A stretch of 64,000 nucleotides of DNA from NCBI RefSeq assembly GCF_010692395.1, contig NZ_JAAHHS010000025.1:1-64000 (forward strand). Reading direction: 5' to 3'. Both the position numbers and the translations under genes were made by a program. The stretch's first letter is position 1. Each line of letters opens with the position of its first letter. Under the pieces are notes generated by a model that was given only the letters and a program-made list of their open reading frames with translations, had not been told where the DNA came from and did no database searches. Positions 1 through 8,311 of the stretch are shown in pieces. This DNA is from Moorena sp. SIO3H5. GTDB lineage: Bacteria; Cyanobacteriota; Cyanobacteriia; Cyanobacteriales; Coleofasciculaceae.

Positions 1-25
1 AGCATAACGATGTAATCAATAAAAT

Positions 26-47
26 CTACACGACGCTCTTCCGATCT
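26..47 (+). other. Illumina TruSeq adapter remnant at contig start
   Basis: The bases contain CGACGCTCTTCCGATCT, extended 5' by CTACA, which is the 3' part of the standard Illumina read-1 adapter. It is synthetic, so bases 1-47 should not be read as genome. Homology to phosphoketolase resumes immediately after it. Confidence 0.95.
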
Positions 48-1161
48 CACAGAAAAGGAATTTCCTTTGCCAGATTTAGGTGAATTACCTTTAGAAGAAT
101 TTGTGATTGACGGAGAGAATAAAATAGCGACTACAGCGATGGGAACGATAGTTGCTCATGTGGGGCAAAAAGACCCTAATTTTATTATTTCCAATGCTGA
201 TGGGAATGCTGCTTCTGGAATTAATAATATTAACCAAGCCCTAAAAATTATCCACCCCACCCCGGATGAAATCTACTTCCAAGGACCAAAAGGTCAGGTT
301 TACGAACCCTTGAGTGAAGATGCTTGTGCTGGATTAGCAGTAGGGTTAGCTTTGTTTGGCGCTCGTACCCTGTGGTGTTCTTATGAATCCTTTGCTATCA
401 ATGGGTTACCCATTTGGCAAACCGTTACCCAAGCCATGGCAGAATTGCGCCGTCCTACTCCCTCTACTATTACATTATTTACCGCTGGGGCACTGGAGCA
501 AGGACGCAATGGTTGGACTCACCAGCGTCCTGAAATTGAAAATTACTTTGCTGCTATGATGCGCAATGGCAATATTTTCCCCTTGTTTCCCTGTGATGCT
601 AATAGTATCCAAGTGTGTTATGAGTGGGCGCTGAGTACTAAGAATAAAGGAATTACCATTACTGCCAGTAAGTCACCCTTACCGGTGCGCACGACCTTTG
701 AGCAAACCCGTCAAGGCTTGCAAGATGGTGCAATAGTATTGCATGAAACTAAAGGCAGTAAAACCGTTGTGTTTGCGGTGATTGGGGATATGAGCCTGAT
801 ACCAGTGTTTGATGCTGCTTCCGATTTGGAAAACCAAGGGATTGGGGTGCGGATTGTTTCGGTAATCAGTCCCCGCCGCTTGTACCGTCCTGATGATACG
901 GCTTGGAAAACCTGTACTGACGCTGATGGCGGTTTCTTGGATGATCAGGGCTTTGAACAACTGTTTGGTGGAGATGGGTTGATTGGTGTTACTGGTGGTA
1001 CCAGTGCCATGCTCGAACCGATTATGTTACGTAGTACTTGCAAACGGGATGTGGTGGCTTGGAAGCGTGGTGAAACTACTGGCAGTGCTGGTCAAATTAT
1101 GGCATTTAATGGTTTGACTGCTGAGGCTTTGGCAAAACGAGCCACTGAGTTAGTTGGTTAA
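48..1161 (+). CDS. Phosphoketolase, C-terminal part (5' truncated)
   Basis: C-terminal half of a thiamine-diphosphate phosphoketolase, the family that splits xylulose-5-P or fructose-6-P to acetyl-P plus a sugar phosphate. The pyrimidine-binding region (EDACAGLAVGLALFGARTLW, then YESFAINGLPIWQ) and the C-terminal domain (GVTGGTSAMLEPIML) are visible. Family members are about 800 residues; only about 370 are here. The listed TTG at 67 is not a convincing start: the frame is open upstream (LTEKEFPL) up to the adapter at 26-47, so the gene is cut by a contig end rather than being naturally short. A hairpin follows the stop. The family call is confident; substrate preference cannot be read from this half. 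Confidence 0.9.
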
Positions 1162-1185
1162 AATTTAGTTGGCTAGCATTTTTTG

Positions 1186-1217
1186 GTGTAGCCTTATCTT
1201 TAAGGATGGGGCTACAC
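1186..1217 (+). terminator. Hairpin downstream of phosphoketolase gene
   Basis: GTGTAGCC and GGCTACAC form an 8-bp stem 25 bases after the stop codon. There is no long T-run after the stem, so intrinsic termination is only plausible. Confidence 0.4.
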
Positions 1218-1378
1218 TAATCAAGCCTTCCTGGACGAACCCAATAGTAAACGTTAATCGTTGTTAAACTGCAGCTACCTGTAGGGTGGGCAAGGTTTTG
1301 CCCACCCTACCCATGGATTGTGTGCTAATCAAGCCTTCCTGGACGAACCCAATAGTAAAAGTTAATAGTTGTTGAACT
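1217..1378. repeat. 54-bp direct repeat flanking a perfect palindrome
   Basis: Two 54-bp copies (1217-1270 and 1325-1378) differ at three positions. Between them lies a 30-base palindrome at 1281-1310 (arm GTAGGGTGGGCAA, 4-base loop). The second copy ends 11 bases before the P450 start, so the duplication forms the P450 leader. The palindrome resembles the GTAGGGTGGGC repeats dispersed in cyanobacterial genomes; a relative lies at 25511-25571. Confidence 0.85.
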
Positions 1379-1389
1379 AAGGCGGATTC

Positions 1390-2964
1390 ATGTTCCAAGA
1401 GATTGCGGCTCAGATTGCTTTTTCCCCTTCCTTGCCCTATGTAGCCACAGCCCTAGGGGTGACTAGCATCGCGGGACTACTGGGCTGGCGCTGGTGGCAA
1501 CGAAAAAATACTTACAAATCCCTAGAGTCACTGCCCTGTCCTCCCAAACACTGGCTATTGGGAAATCTTCCTCAACTATTAGCAGCAGTAAAACAGAAGA
1601 AATTCTTCCAATTCTTGTTTGATTGGAGCAAGCAGCTAGGCCCGATTTATGTTTTGTGGCTTAACTCTCCAGTTCTGGTTTTGAGTCAACCAAAGGTGAT
1701 CGAAAACACCATTGTGAATGGCATCAAAGATGGCAGCTTGGTTAGGTCTGAGCGAATCTGCAAAGTTTGGAACGACCTTGGTGGTGCTCCAATTCTTATC
1801 GGCCAAAACGGGACTGAGTGGCAGTGGCGACGGAAGGCTTGGAATCCCGAATTCAACTCTAGTAGTCTGTCCAAATACTTTGACATTATTAACCTTGCCT
1901 GCGAACAAGTAATTGCCAGACTTCAGCAAGATAGAGCGCAAACAGAGGTAAAGGTAGATTCCCTGTTTGTGGAACTAACCATGAAGGTGATTTTCTGTTT
2001 AGTGATCGGAATTCCTGTGGATGGAAAATCCTCTAGTTCTGAAGGTCCAGCCCTCGATATTCTTAAGGCTGACGAGGCGATGTCTATTTTTGGCTATCGG
2101 GCCCTACGGTTAATTACTGGCGAGAAGAGATGGATGAAATATTTGCCCACTCAGGCTTCTCAAGATTACTGGAGAGCAAGGCGATATTTAGAGGGTGTGA
2201 TTGGTCCGCGAGTGGACTTAGCCTTGAAGATGAGAGCACAAAACCTGACTAATTGGAACCAGGTAAGTCCAATCTTCCAGGAATCGATGTTGGTGAAAAT
2301 AGCGGCTGGCGAAGGAAAATACACTCGGAAAACATTGATCGCAGAAGCAATTCAACTCTTAATGGCTGGTACTGATACCACAGCTCATACTTTATCCTTT
2401 GCAGTAGGAGCGTTAACCTTAAATCCAAGGGTTTTTCAGAAAGCACAGGCTGTGGTTGACCAGACTTGGGAAAGTCCAGGTGGCCTTAAGGGTGGGATTA
2501 ATACAGAAAGTCTGAAGAAATTGACTTACATCGGTGGGATTATTAAAGAGACTTTGCGCCTTTATTCAGTCACGTCAGGTTCCGCTTCCTTGGAGGCTCA
2601 ACGTGACACTGTGATTGAGGGCAATCTTATTCCTCGTGGCACCACAATCCGGTTGTCAATGCTTGCTGCTGGGCGAGACCCAGAGGTCTATGCCAACCCC
2701 GAAGAATTTTTGCCAGAGCGTTGGTTAGACCAGGGCAAGGGCAGCACCCCACTTCCCATGATAAATTTTGGCTCAGGTTTTCATCGTTGCTTGGGAGAGC
2801 ATCTGGCCATGCTGGAAGCAACGGTAATGCTAGCAATGCTGCTCCGTTATTTTGACTGGGAGTTGGTAAATGGTCGTTCATCCCTCGAAGAGTTAGAACA
2901 GAACCTTTTGATTTATCCCTCTGATGGCATGCCAGTGCGTTTTAAGGCTAGACCAACCTGCTGA
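1390..2964 (+). CDS. Cytochrome P450 with N-terminal membrane anchor
   Basis: Heme-thiolate monooxygenase of 524 residues. Visible hallmarks: I-helix AGTDTT (326-331), the K-helix ExxR in KETLR (E387/R390), the PERW stretch (442-445) and the heme loop FGSGFHRCLGE (460-470) with Cys467 as axial ligand. An N-terminal hydrophobic segment (about 16-36) followed by WRWWQRK looks like a membrane anchor, as in microsomal P450s and unlike most soluble bacterial ones, so membrane-bound action is inferred. No ferredoxin or reductase gene adjoins it. An aminotransferase-like gene follows after a MITE-like element, hinting at secondary metabolism. AAGGCGG lies a few bases before the ATG. The substrate is unknown. 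Confidence 0.93.
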   Translation: MFQEIAAQIAFSPSLPYVATALGVTSIAGLLGWRWWQRKNTYKSLESLPCPPKHWLLGNLPQLLAAVKQKKFFQFLFDWSKQLGPIYVLWLNSPVLVLSQPKVIENTIVNGIKDGSLVRSERICKVWNDLGGAPILIGQNGTEWQWRRKAWNPEFNSSSLSKYFDIINLACEQVIARLQQDRAQTEVKVDSLFVELTMKVIFCLVIGIPVDGKSSSSEGPALDILKADEAMSIFGYRALRLITGEKRWMKYLPTQASQDYWRARRYLEGVIGPRVDLALKMRAQNLTNWNQVSPIFQESMLVKIAAGEGKYTRKTLIAEAIQLLMAGTDTTAHTLSFAVGALTLNPRVFQKAQAVVDQTWESPGGLKGGINTESLKKLTYIGGIIKETLRLYSVTSGSASLEAQRDTVIEGNLIPRGTTIRLSMLAAGRDPEVYANPEEFLPERWLDQGKGSTPLPMINFGSGFHRCLGEHLAMLEATVMLAMLLRYFDWELVNGRSSLEELEQNLLIYPSDGMPVRFKARPTC

Positions 2965-2969
2965 ATGTT

Positions 2970-3104
2970 TATATAGCGGTTTTAAATTTGGTGAGGTACA
3001 GATTTTCTGCTTTTAGGGAACAGGGAACACAGAAGAGGCAAAAGGCAAAAGGCAAAAGGCAAGAGAAAAAAATTGTGTACCTCATTAGGCTATAAAGCGC
3101 TATC
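2970..3104. mobile_element. MITE-like element, imperfect terminal inverted repeats
   Basis: The left end (ATAGCGGTTTTAAATTTGG, then TGAGGTACA) and the reverse complement of the right end agree at about 20 of 28 positions. The interior holds a heptamer array (aaaaggc, about 3038-3063). The same ends bound 32056-32227, and one end occurs at 13686-13714. There is no coding capacity. The element separates the P450 from the aminotransferase-like gene. Confidence 0.55.
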
Positions 3105-3136
3105 ATAAACTTGACTATTAAGGAATTTCCGGATTT

Positions 3137-4474
3137 ATGAAATCACGTTCAACAGAAGAGTATGAATTATTTAGAAAACTTAAACGCTATCAAGGTCAGC
3201 TTGATCTGGGTCATTCAGATGCCCCTGAATATAAGAAGAAAGATTTAATGGTAGAAATGGAGAATTTATATGCATCTTACCCTGCCCAGTATTTAGTCGA
3301 TTCTCATAAGGTAACTGTCCCAGAAAGTCTTGCTAATCTAGGTGCAAAAAAGATTTTTGGGCTCATTCCATCGTTTCCTAACGTTGATCCGAAATCCGTA
3401 GTTATTTTCCCTAAGACTTCAACAATTCTTGTTAAAATGTCGATTCTAGCCTCCAAAGATAGATTATTACGGATGGGAGGAAATGTTAAACCTATTACAG
3501 TCATTTATCCAGAAGGTAACTTTCGCTACAACCATAATGTAGATATATTTTGTGGCACTACTCGGCATTTAGTAGAAGTTTGTCCCGCGAGTTTTAAGAT
3601 TAAGCCAGACAAATTAGAAGAAGTCATTTGTACTGCAAAAAAGAATGGATATCTAATTGCTGCTTTTATACTGGAAACCCCTAATAATCCCTGGTGCCAA
3701 ATTTATAGTCCAGATGAGTTAAAAGAATTAGCAGAGGTCGCCCATAAACATAATATCCTGATCATTAATGATATGTATTTTTCAGGAACTGAAGCAATAG
3801 AAAATGACCAAGTTTCAGTGGCTAGTGTCAGTAGTCGCTCAGATTTAGTTATCACAACCTGTGGAATGCGAAGACAATTTGGAATTGACGGTATTGGCAA
3901 AGTAGGTTTTTTGACGAGTCAGAATGAGGCGCTTGTGAAGGAAATTAAGCGCTTTGTTGTTGCAGCACATATTCGTTACACCAATGCAGAGGTAATTACA
4001 GCTTCTTGGGCTCTAAAGAAAAGAGACTTGAATCATCGTGAAGAATTGAGAAAAGAGTTAGAGAGATTGAGGGCTAATGCCGAAGCTTTTCTGATGAATT
4101 CTGATTTATTCGCTATGGGAATGAAGATTATCAAGAGCAGCTGTGCAGGGCCTTTTATCAATATTGGGTTTAACTCAGAAATAGAATCTATGATGAAGAG
4201 TTTAGGGATAGCAGATAGTTATAATTTGGGTGAATATTTTTCTCAAATTGGAAAGGTTACACTTTTACCTTTAAGCTCAATGTTTACCAATAAAATTGGC
4301 TTTCGGGTAAACGTGACAAATATTTCGGAGTATAAAGCAGGATTAGCCTGTATGCAGGCTACCATTGAAAAGATTAAGAAAGGAGTTTCTTATCTTTCTT
4401 TAGAGACAGAAATAAATAAAGAATATGAGATTTTGAGACAAGGTTATCGTCCTTGGGAAGGTATCCAGGTCTGA
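3137..4474 (+). CDS. Class I/II aminotransferase-fold protein lacking the PLP lysine
   Basis: Fold-type I PLP-enzyme homologue, 445 residues. Conserved parts: TPNNPW (181-186, equivalent to the NPTG motif), IINDMYF with Asp212 (pairs with the PLP pyridine nitrogen) and GFRVNVT near the C-terminus (substrate-carboxylate arginine). Where the family has S-x-S-K-x-F-G, this protein reads GMRRQFG (243-249), so Arg246 occupies the Schiff-base lysine position. That predicts loss of ordinary transamination, or a different reaction or binding role. The reading frame is clean with no sign of decay. It follows the P450 on the same strand. The fold is confident; the activity is unknown. Confidence 0.8.
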   Translation: MKSRSTEEYELFRKLKRYQGQLDLGHSDAPEYKKKDLMVEMENLYASYPAQYLVDSHKVTVPESLANLGAKKIFGLIPSFPNVDPKSVVIFPKTSTILVKMSILASKDRLLRMGGNVKPITVIYPEGNFRYNHNVDIFCGTTRHLVEVCPASFKIKPDKLEEVICTAKKNGYLIAAFILETPNNPWCQIYSPDELKELAEVAHKHNILIINDMYFSGTEAIENDQVSVASVSSRSDLVITTCGMRRQFGIDGIGKVGFLTSQNEALVKEIKRFVVAAHIRYTNAEVITASWALKKRDLNHREELRKELERLRANAEAFLMNSDLFAMGMKIIKSSCAGPFINIGFNSEIESMMKSLGIADSYNLGEYFSQIGKVTLLPLSSMFTNKIGFRVNVTNISEYKAGLACMQATIEKIKKGVSYLSLETEINKEYEILRQGYRPWEGIQV

Positions 4475-4660
4475 AAGTATGGCGGTTCAGATATAGCGCT
4501 ACGCGCAATGGCAAGAGGCAAGAGGCAAAAGTTCACGTGCATTAGCTTTTCGGCTTCTATCAATGTCCTAACTTTAATGGGTAGTGCTATATCGATGATA
4601 TGTAAGCATATGCGCGTTGCGATTTACCTGCGTGTCAATCGCATTCCTGTCTTATTTAAT

Positions 4661-4763
4661 ACTGCCCACACTGCCCACACTGCCCACACTGCCCACACTG
4701 CCCTAGGTTATGGCTATTCAACCAAACTTGATATCACCCCTAACACTTGATATCACCCCTAAC
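4661..4763. repeat. Two adjacent tandem repeats
   Basis: The 9-mer actgcccac is repeated about 4.8 times (4661-4703). It is followed by a 19-bp unit present twice (acttgatatcacccctaac at 4726-4744 and 4745-4763). The rest of the 4475-4858 gap holds no convincing gene; the 80-residue ORF in the track merely reads through the 9-mers. Confidence 0.9.
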
Positions 4764-4858
4764 AGGTGTCTTGAGCTTAACGCTAAGGTATGAAGAGCAT
4801 GCTAAGCTTATAGATTAAAAGGCTCCCGACCACTATCTAATCATAGGCACGGACAACT

Positions 4859-5386
4859 ATGCGACCTGATTTGCAGGACTTGGTGATTTCAGAGGACTAT
4901 CTAACCAATTTAGTTGGGGAGAAGCCAGAGCGAGTCAGAGGTTTTTTCCTAGAGAAACCAAAAGAACCAGGAGATTTCCTGATCAAATTGGGTAGAGGGT
5001 CCTTTCTATGGCTGAAATATAAGGCAGTTAGACGGCTAGTGAAAGAAGTGGATCGATACAATACCGTGATTAGAGCTGTACACATTAATGATCAACTGGA
5101 AGAAGCTGGTAATCCAGGTGTTGGTCTGAGTAATCGGGAGCGAGTGCTCGAAGCCCTTGGGGTGATGAAAACGGATTTAGTGCGTGCTTTGAAGACAGAA
5201 CGAATTCTCAGGGAGAATAAGCAGTTTATTACTAAGAATCCTCAGCTATTTACTACTAATTTAACTACCTTGACCGCCCTGCACTTGAGTGATCAGGCCA
5301 GTGAGTATGGACGAGTGCTAGACCAAGCCTTGCAGGTAGCAGTGGGGGTACAAGAGGAAATGAGAAAATTGCAGAATCAGCGTTAG
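4859..5386 (+). CDS. Conserved-looking hypothetical protein, 175 aa
   Basis: I do not recognise a family. The protein is soluble, mixed-charge and predicted mainly helical, with no signal peptide, membrane segment or obvious catalytic motif. The N-terminus (DLVISEDYLTNLVGEKPERVRGFFLEKP) suggests a short globular or interaction segment; the rest is amphipathic helix ending in EEMRKLQNQR. The frame is clean for 528 bases with normal codon use, which supports a real gene. It lies between repeat-rich spacers, so operon context gives no clue to function. Confidence 0.6.
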   Translation: MRPDLQDLVISEDYLTNLVGEKPERVRGFFLEKPKEPGDFLIKLGRGSFLWLKYKAVRRLVKEVDRYNTVIRAVHINDQLEEAGNPGVGLSNRERVLEALGVMKTDLVRALKTERILRENKQFITKNPQLFTTNLTTLTALHLSDQASEYGRVLDQALQVAVGVQEEMRKLQNQR

Positions 5387-5499
5387 GGTCTCTATTTTAG
5401 GGAGTCGGGAATCGGGAGTCGCGAATAGGGAACAGGGAATAGGGAATAGGGAAAAAATTCTTTGCATCGCTGGTTTTTTGAATATTGAGGATGATTGGG

Positions 5500-6066
5500 A
5501 TGACAACAGTATTAAATCTAGAGCCCATTACCACTCTGACCAGAGAGCAGTTTTATCGCTTATGTAAGGCGAATCCTGATTTACAACTTGAACGTTCACC
5601 CCAAGGTAATTTAATTATTATGACTCCCTTAGGGGGAGAAAGTGGAAGGATTGAAGCGAATCTGATTGGTGATTTAATTATTTGGAATCGTCAGACTCGG
5701 TTGGGGGTTGTCTTCAGTTCTCAGACTGTGTTTAGTTTACCAGGTGGTGGCGATCGCTCTCCCGATGTAGCTTGGGTAGCCCTGGAACGATGGACAGCAC
5801 TGAGTCAAAAAGAAAGAGAAGGTTTTCCACCGATTTGTCCCGATTTTGTGATTGAGTTGCGCTCACGGACAGATCGATTAAAGCCCCTACAGGATAAAAT
5901 GCAAGAATATTTAGCCAGTGGCTTGCGTTTGGGTTGGTTGATTAATCCCCAGGATAAACTGGTGGAAATTTATATGGCAAACCAACCTGTAAAAGTAATA
6001 ACAATGCCTGTAGTATTAACAGGAAATGAGGTGTTACCGGGGTTTAGTTTAGAAGTTAGAAGTTAG
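5500..6066 (+). CDS. Uma2-family (DUF820) putative endonuclease
   Basis: Uma2 proteins have a PD-(D/E)XK restriction-endonuclease-like fold, are highly multicopy in cyanobacteria and have largely unproven roles. Core motifs are seen: GGESGRIEANLIGDL, the acidic SPDVAWV, then CPDFVIELRS (the E-x-x-S variant of the catalytic E-x-K), and the C-terminal KMQEYLASGLRLGWLINP. The track starts at a TTG (5485); ATG at 5500 is preferred because GAGG lies 9 bases upstream and the family N-terminus begins near MTTVLNLEPITTLT. It is monocistronic and flanked by tandem repeats. Confidence 0.85.
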   Translation: MTTVLNLEPITTLTREQFYRLCKANPDLQLERSPQGNLIIMTPLGGESGRIEANLIGDLIIWNRQTRLGVVFSSQTVFSLPGGGDRSPDVAWVALERWTALSQKEREGFPPICPDFVIELRSRTDRLKPLQDKMQEYLASGLRLGWLINPQDKLVEIYMANQPVKVITMPVVLTGNEVLPGFSLEVRS

Positions 6067-6140
6067 AATTAAGAATTTAGAATTTAAAATGAAGTTCGAT
6101 GAGACTTTTTGCTAAGTAACTGATGCCTTACGTTTAGAAA

Positions 6141-6242
6141 GTCGGGAGTCGGGAGTCGGGAGTCGGTAAAAACCCTATATTATATATATAATATTACTAT
6201 GAAAACAGCTATATAATATACCTTATTCTTTCTTCCCACACT
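6141..6242. repeat. Dispersed repeat copy 1 with gggagtc heptamers
   Basis: Heptamers (gggagtc, 6141-6166) are followed by a TA-rich stretch and actatgaaaacagctatata, then cccac. The same arrangement recurs at 8002-8094. Apart from this, the 353-base gap 6067-6419 shows only the OYE leader. Confidence 0.7.
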
Positions 6243-6419
6243 CTCCCATCGGGTGCATCTCCTAAAAGTTGTTTGACCCAGCAGTGGTGCGTTACGGGCA
6301 GCAACCTAATCCTGGCTACGAGGTGAAACATGCAAGCCCCTAACTTGTCAAAAATTATTTAGGGTTGCTATATTTTGTTCAAATAGATTTGATTCAATTT
6401 CAGTTCAGGGGTACAATAA

Positions 6420-7526
6420 ATGACGGTTCCACTCTCTTTGTCCAAACTACTAAGCCCTTTTGAATTAGGTGATTTATCTTTAAAAAACAGAGTAGTAATG
6501 CCTCCTTTAACTAGAGGTAGAGCAGTTAATCTGGGTATTCCCAATGATTTAATGGTGGAATATTATACTCAAAGAACTGGAGTAGGTCTAATTATCACTG
6601 AAGGTACTTTTATTTCCCCTCAAGCTAACGGTTGGGTAAATGCTCCTGGTATTTATACTCTGGAACAAACTGAAGGGTGGAAAAAAGTTGTTAGTAGTGT
6701 ACACTCTAAAAATACGCCATTATTTTTGCAGCTTTGGCACTGTGGTAGGGCTTCTCATAGTAGTTTCCATGATGGTAAGCTAGCTGTTGCTCCTTCAGCC
6801 ATTAAAATTAACGAAGAATATGTTCATACCCCTGAGGGAAAACAGCCTCACGAAACCCCACGAGCCCTGGAAACTGAAGAAATACCCCAAATCGTAGAAG
6901 ACTATAAAAAAGCGGCTGAAAATGCCAAACAGGCAGGTTTTGATGGGGTAGAAGTTCATTCAGCTAATGGTTATTTACTGGACTCTTTCCTGCAATCCAA
7001 AACCAACCAAAGAACAGATAACTATGGTGGGACTCTTGAAAATAGATATCGTTTACTCAAAGAAGTAATCGAAGCTGTAATAACTGTTTTTCCAGTCAAT
7101 CGAGTGGGGGTTCGTTTGTCTCCTAATGGTTTATTTAATGATATGGGGTCTGTGGATTATCGTGAAACCTTTCTTTATGTAGCTAAAGAGTTAAACAGTT
7201 ATGGGTTAGCTTATCTTCATGTATTAGATGGGTTAGCGTTTGGATTTCATGAATTAGGAGAACCGATAACTTTGGCTGAGCTTAGAAACGTTTTTGATGG
7301 TCCAATTATTGGTAATTGCGGCTATACTAAAGAAACAGCCGAAGCGGCAATTCAAGAAGGTTTGGCAGATTTAATTGCTTTCGGAAGACCGATTCTGAGT
7401 AATCCAGATTTGGTTGATCGCTTCGCTAATAATTGGCCTCTTAATCCTATTCCAGATGTGAAACTTTGGTATTCTCCAGGTAAAGAAGGTTATACTGACT
7501 TTCCTACTTATAAGACGGAAAACTAG
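6420..7526 (+). CDS. Old Yellow Enzyme-family ene-reductase (NemA-like)
   Basis: FMN-dependent, NAD(P)H-using ene-reductase that reduces activated C=C bonds such as N-ethylmaleimide or enones. The 368-residue length fits a single TIM-barrel OYE. The FMN/substrate motif HSANGYLLDSF carries the His, Asn and catalytic Tyr of OYE, followed by the signature RTDNYGGTLENRYR. N-terminal PPLTRGRA and C-terminal AFGRPILSNPDLV are typical of the NemA/XenA subgroup. The ATG is preceded by AGGGG at normal spacing. It may serve detoxification or a biosynthetic role with the upstream P450; the latter is only contextual. No frameshift is seen. Confidence 0.94.
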   Translation: MTVPLSLSKLLSPFELGDLSLKNRVVMPPLTRGRAVNLGIPNDLMVEYYTQRTGVGLIITEGTFISPQANGWVNAPGIYTLEQTEGWKKVVSSVHSKNTPLFLQLWHCGRASHSSFHDGKLAVAPSAIKINEEYVHTPEGKQPHETPRALETEEIPQIVEDYKKAAENAKQAGFDGVEVHSANGYLLDSFLQSKTNQRTDNYGGTLENRYRLLKEVIEAVITVFPVNRVGVRLSPNGLFNDMGSVDYRETFLYVAKELNSYGLAYLHVLDGLAFGFHELGEPITLAELRNVFDGPIIGNCGYTKETAEAAIQEGLADLIAFGRPILSNPDLVDRFANNWPLNPIPDVKLWYSPGKEGYTDFPTYKTEN

Positions 7527-7538
7527 CGAGGCTCTTAC

Positions 7539-7642
7539 GTAAGCATTCAGCTTAAGCGCTACGCGCACCCTGCGCGAACAGCTTTCAGCTAATGCGCGTA
7601 GCGCATTAGCTCACGGCTGACAGCTGACAGCTGAATGCTTAC
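7539..7642. mobile_element. MITE-like element with 14-bp terminal inverted repeats
   Basis: GTAAGCATTCAGCT (7539-7552) is inverted at 7629-7642. Inside is a perfect 10-bp stem with 3-base loop (GCTAATGCGC GTA GCGCATTAGC, 7588-7610). About 104 bp, non-coding. A partial end (gtaagcattcagc) recurs near 23651. Confidence 0.65.
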
Positions 7643-7769
7643 CAAGCTTGTACCACGAGTCATGGACTTTTCCCCAGACTTTCAATTCTCATTAATCTCG
7701 AACTATTAATTTTATCGTTCTAGGTTTATTTTAAGCACCGATCTAGTAGCGTGAGCTTTTAGCTGGCCC

Positions 7770-7994
7770 TCACTTAGCCAGCTCCCTCAAAGCATTTTCA
7801 TACCTCTTGCTGACTTTCTGATAAGCTGCCATTACCGTTTCAAACTCAGGGTCTTTCGTGGTGATTTCAACACCATCAGCGGTTTCTGTGATAAATACAG
7901 TATCTCCCTCACCAACATTCAGCTGTTGTAGGATCTCCTCAGGTAAGGTTATGCCTAGGGAATTACCAATTTTATTAATTGTGAGCTTGTACAT
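7770..7994 (-). CDS. AbrB/MazE-like antitoxin, apparently orphan
   Basis: A 74-residue swapped-hairpin AbrB/MazE-type DNA-binding protein. The N-terminus YKLTINKIGNSLGITLPEEIL followed by LNVGEGDTVFITETADGVEI is the classic MazE layout. The C-terminal helix (FETVMAAYQKVSKRYENALREL) would normally bind the toxin. In type II toxin-antitoxin loci the toxin (Doc-like or MazF-like) follows within a few bases, but downstream (7769 to 7540 on this strand) there is only a MITE-like element and no ORF. It may be a remnant, a solitary regulator or an anti-toxin for a toxin elsewhere. Confidence 0.85.
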   Translation of the reverse strand: MYKLTINKIGNSLGITLPEEILQQLNVGEGDTVFITETADGVEITTKDPEFETVMAAYQKVSKRYENALRELAK

Positions 7995-8001
7995 AGTGTA
8001 A

Positions 8002-8094
8002 AGGGAGTCGGGAGTCGCTCAAAATCCTATATCATATTATATATATCATTACTATGAAAACCGCTATATAGTATTCCCTATTCTTTCTGCCCAC
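8002..8094. repeat. Dispersed repeat copy 2
   Basis: Same order as 6141-6242: gggagtcgggagtcg, TA-rich tract, actatgaaaaccgctatata, ending near cccac. It sits directly upstream of the antitoxin gene and so forms its promoter region. The remainder of 7995-8311 shows no gene; one HIP1 site lies near 8264. Confidence 0.65.
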
Positions 8095-8311
8095 GCGCCC
8101 AAATCCCACACTCCCTTAAAAAAGCTATAATCCGCAATCACTAATGATTTGGGGACTTTGTAAAAGTTTTAGAGGTTAGTCCAGAACAGAAGAAGAAGGC
8201 AGTAAGTGCGATTGGGTACTGAAACCGAGGGCGGTGCAGAAGTTGGGGTTTTAGGAGGAGGGGCGATCGCATGCCTACACCGCCTTTTCGATACACCACC
8301 TGCTGAGGATA

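Noticed and set aside
67-69. TTG start of the phosphoketolase fragment
   Set aside because: The frame is open upstream and homology continues to the adapter, so this is not a start.
4508-4750. 80-aa ORF with HTAHTAHTA repeats
   Set aside because: It is a translation of the actgcccac tandem repeat with no protein-like sequence or ribosome-binding site.
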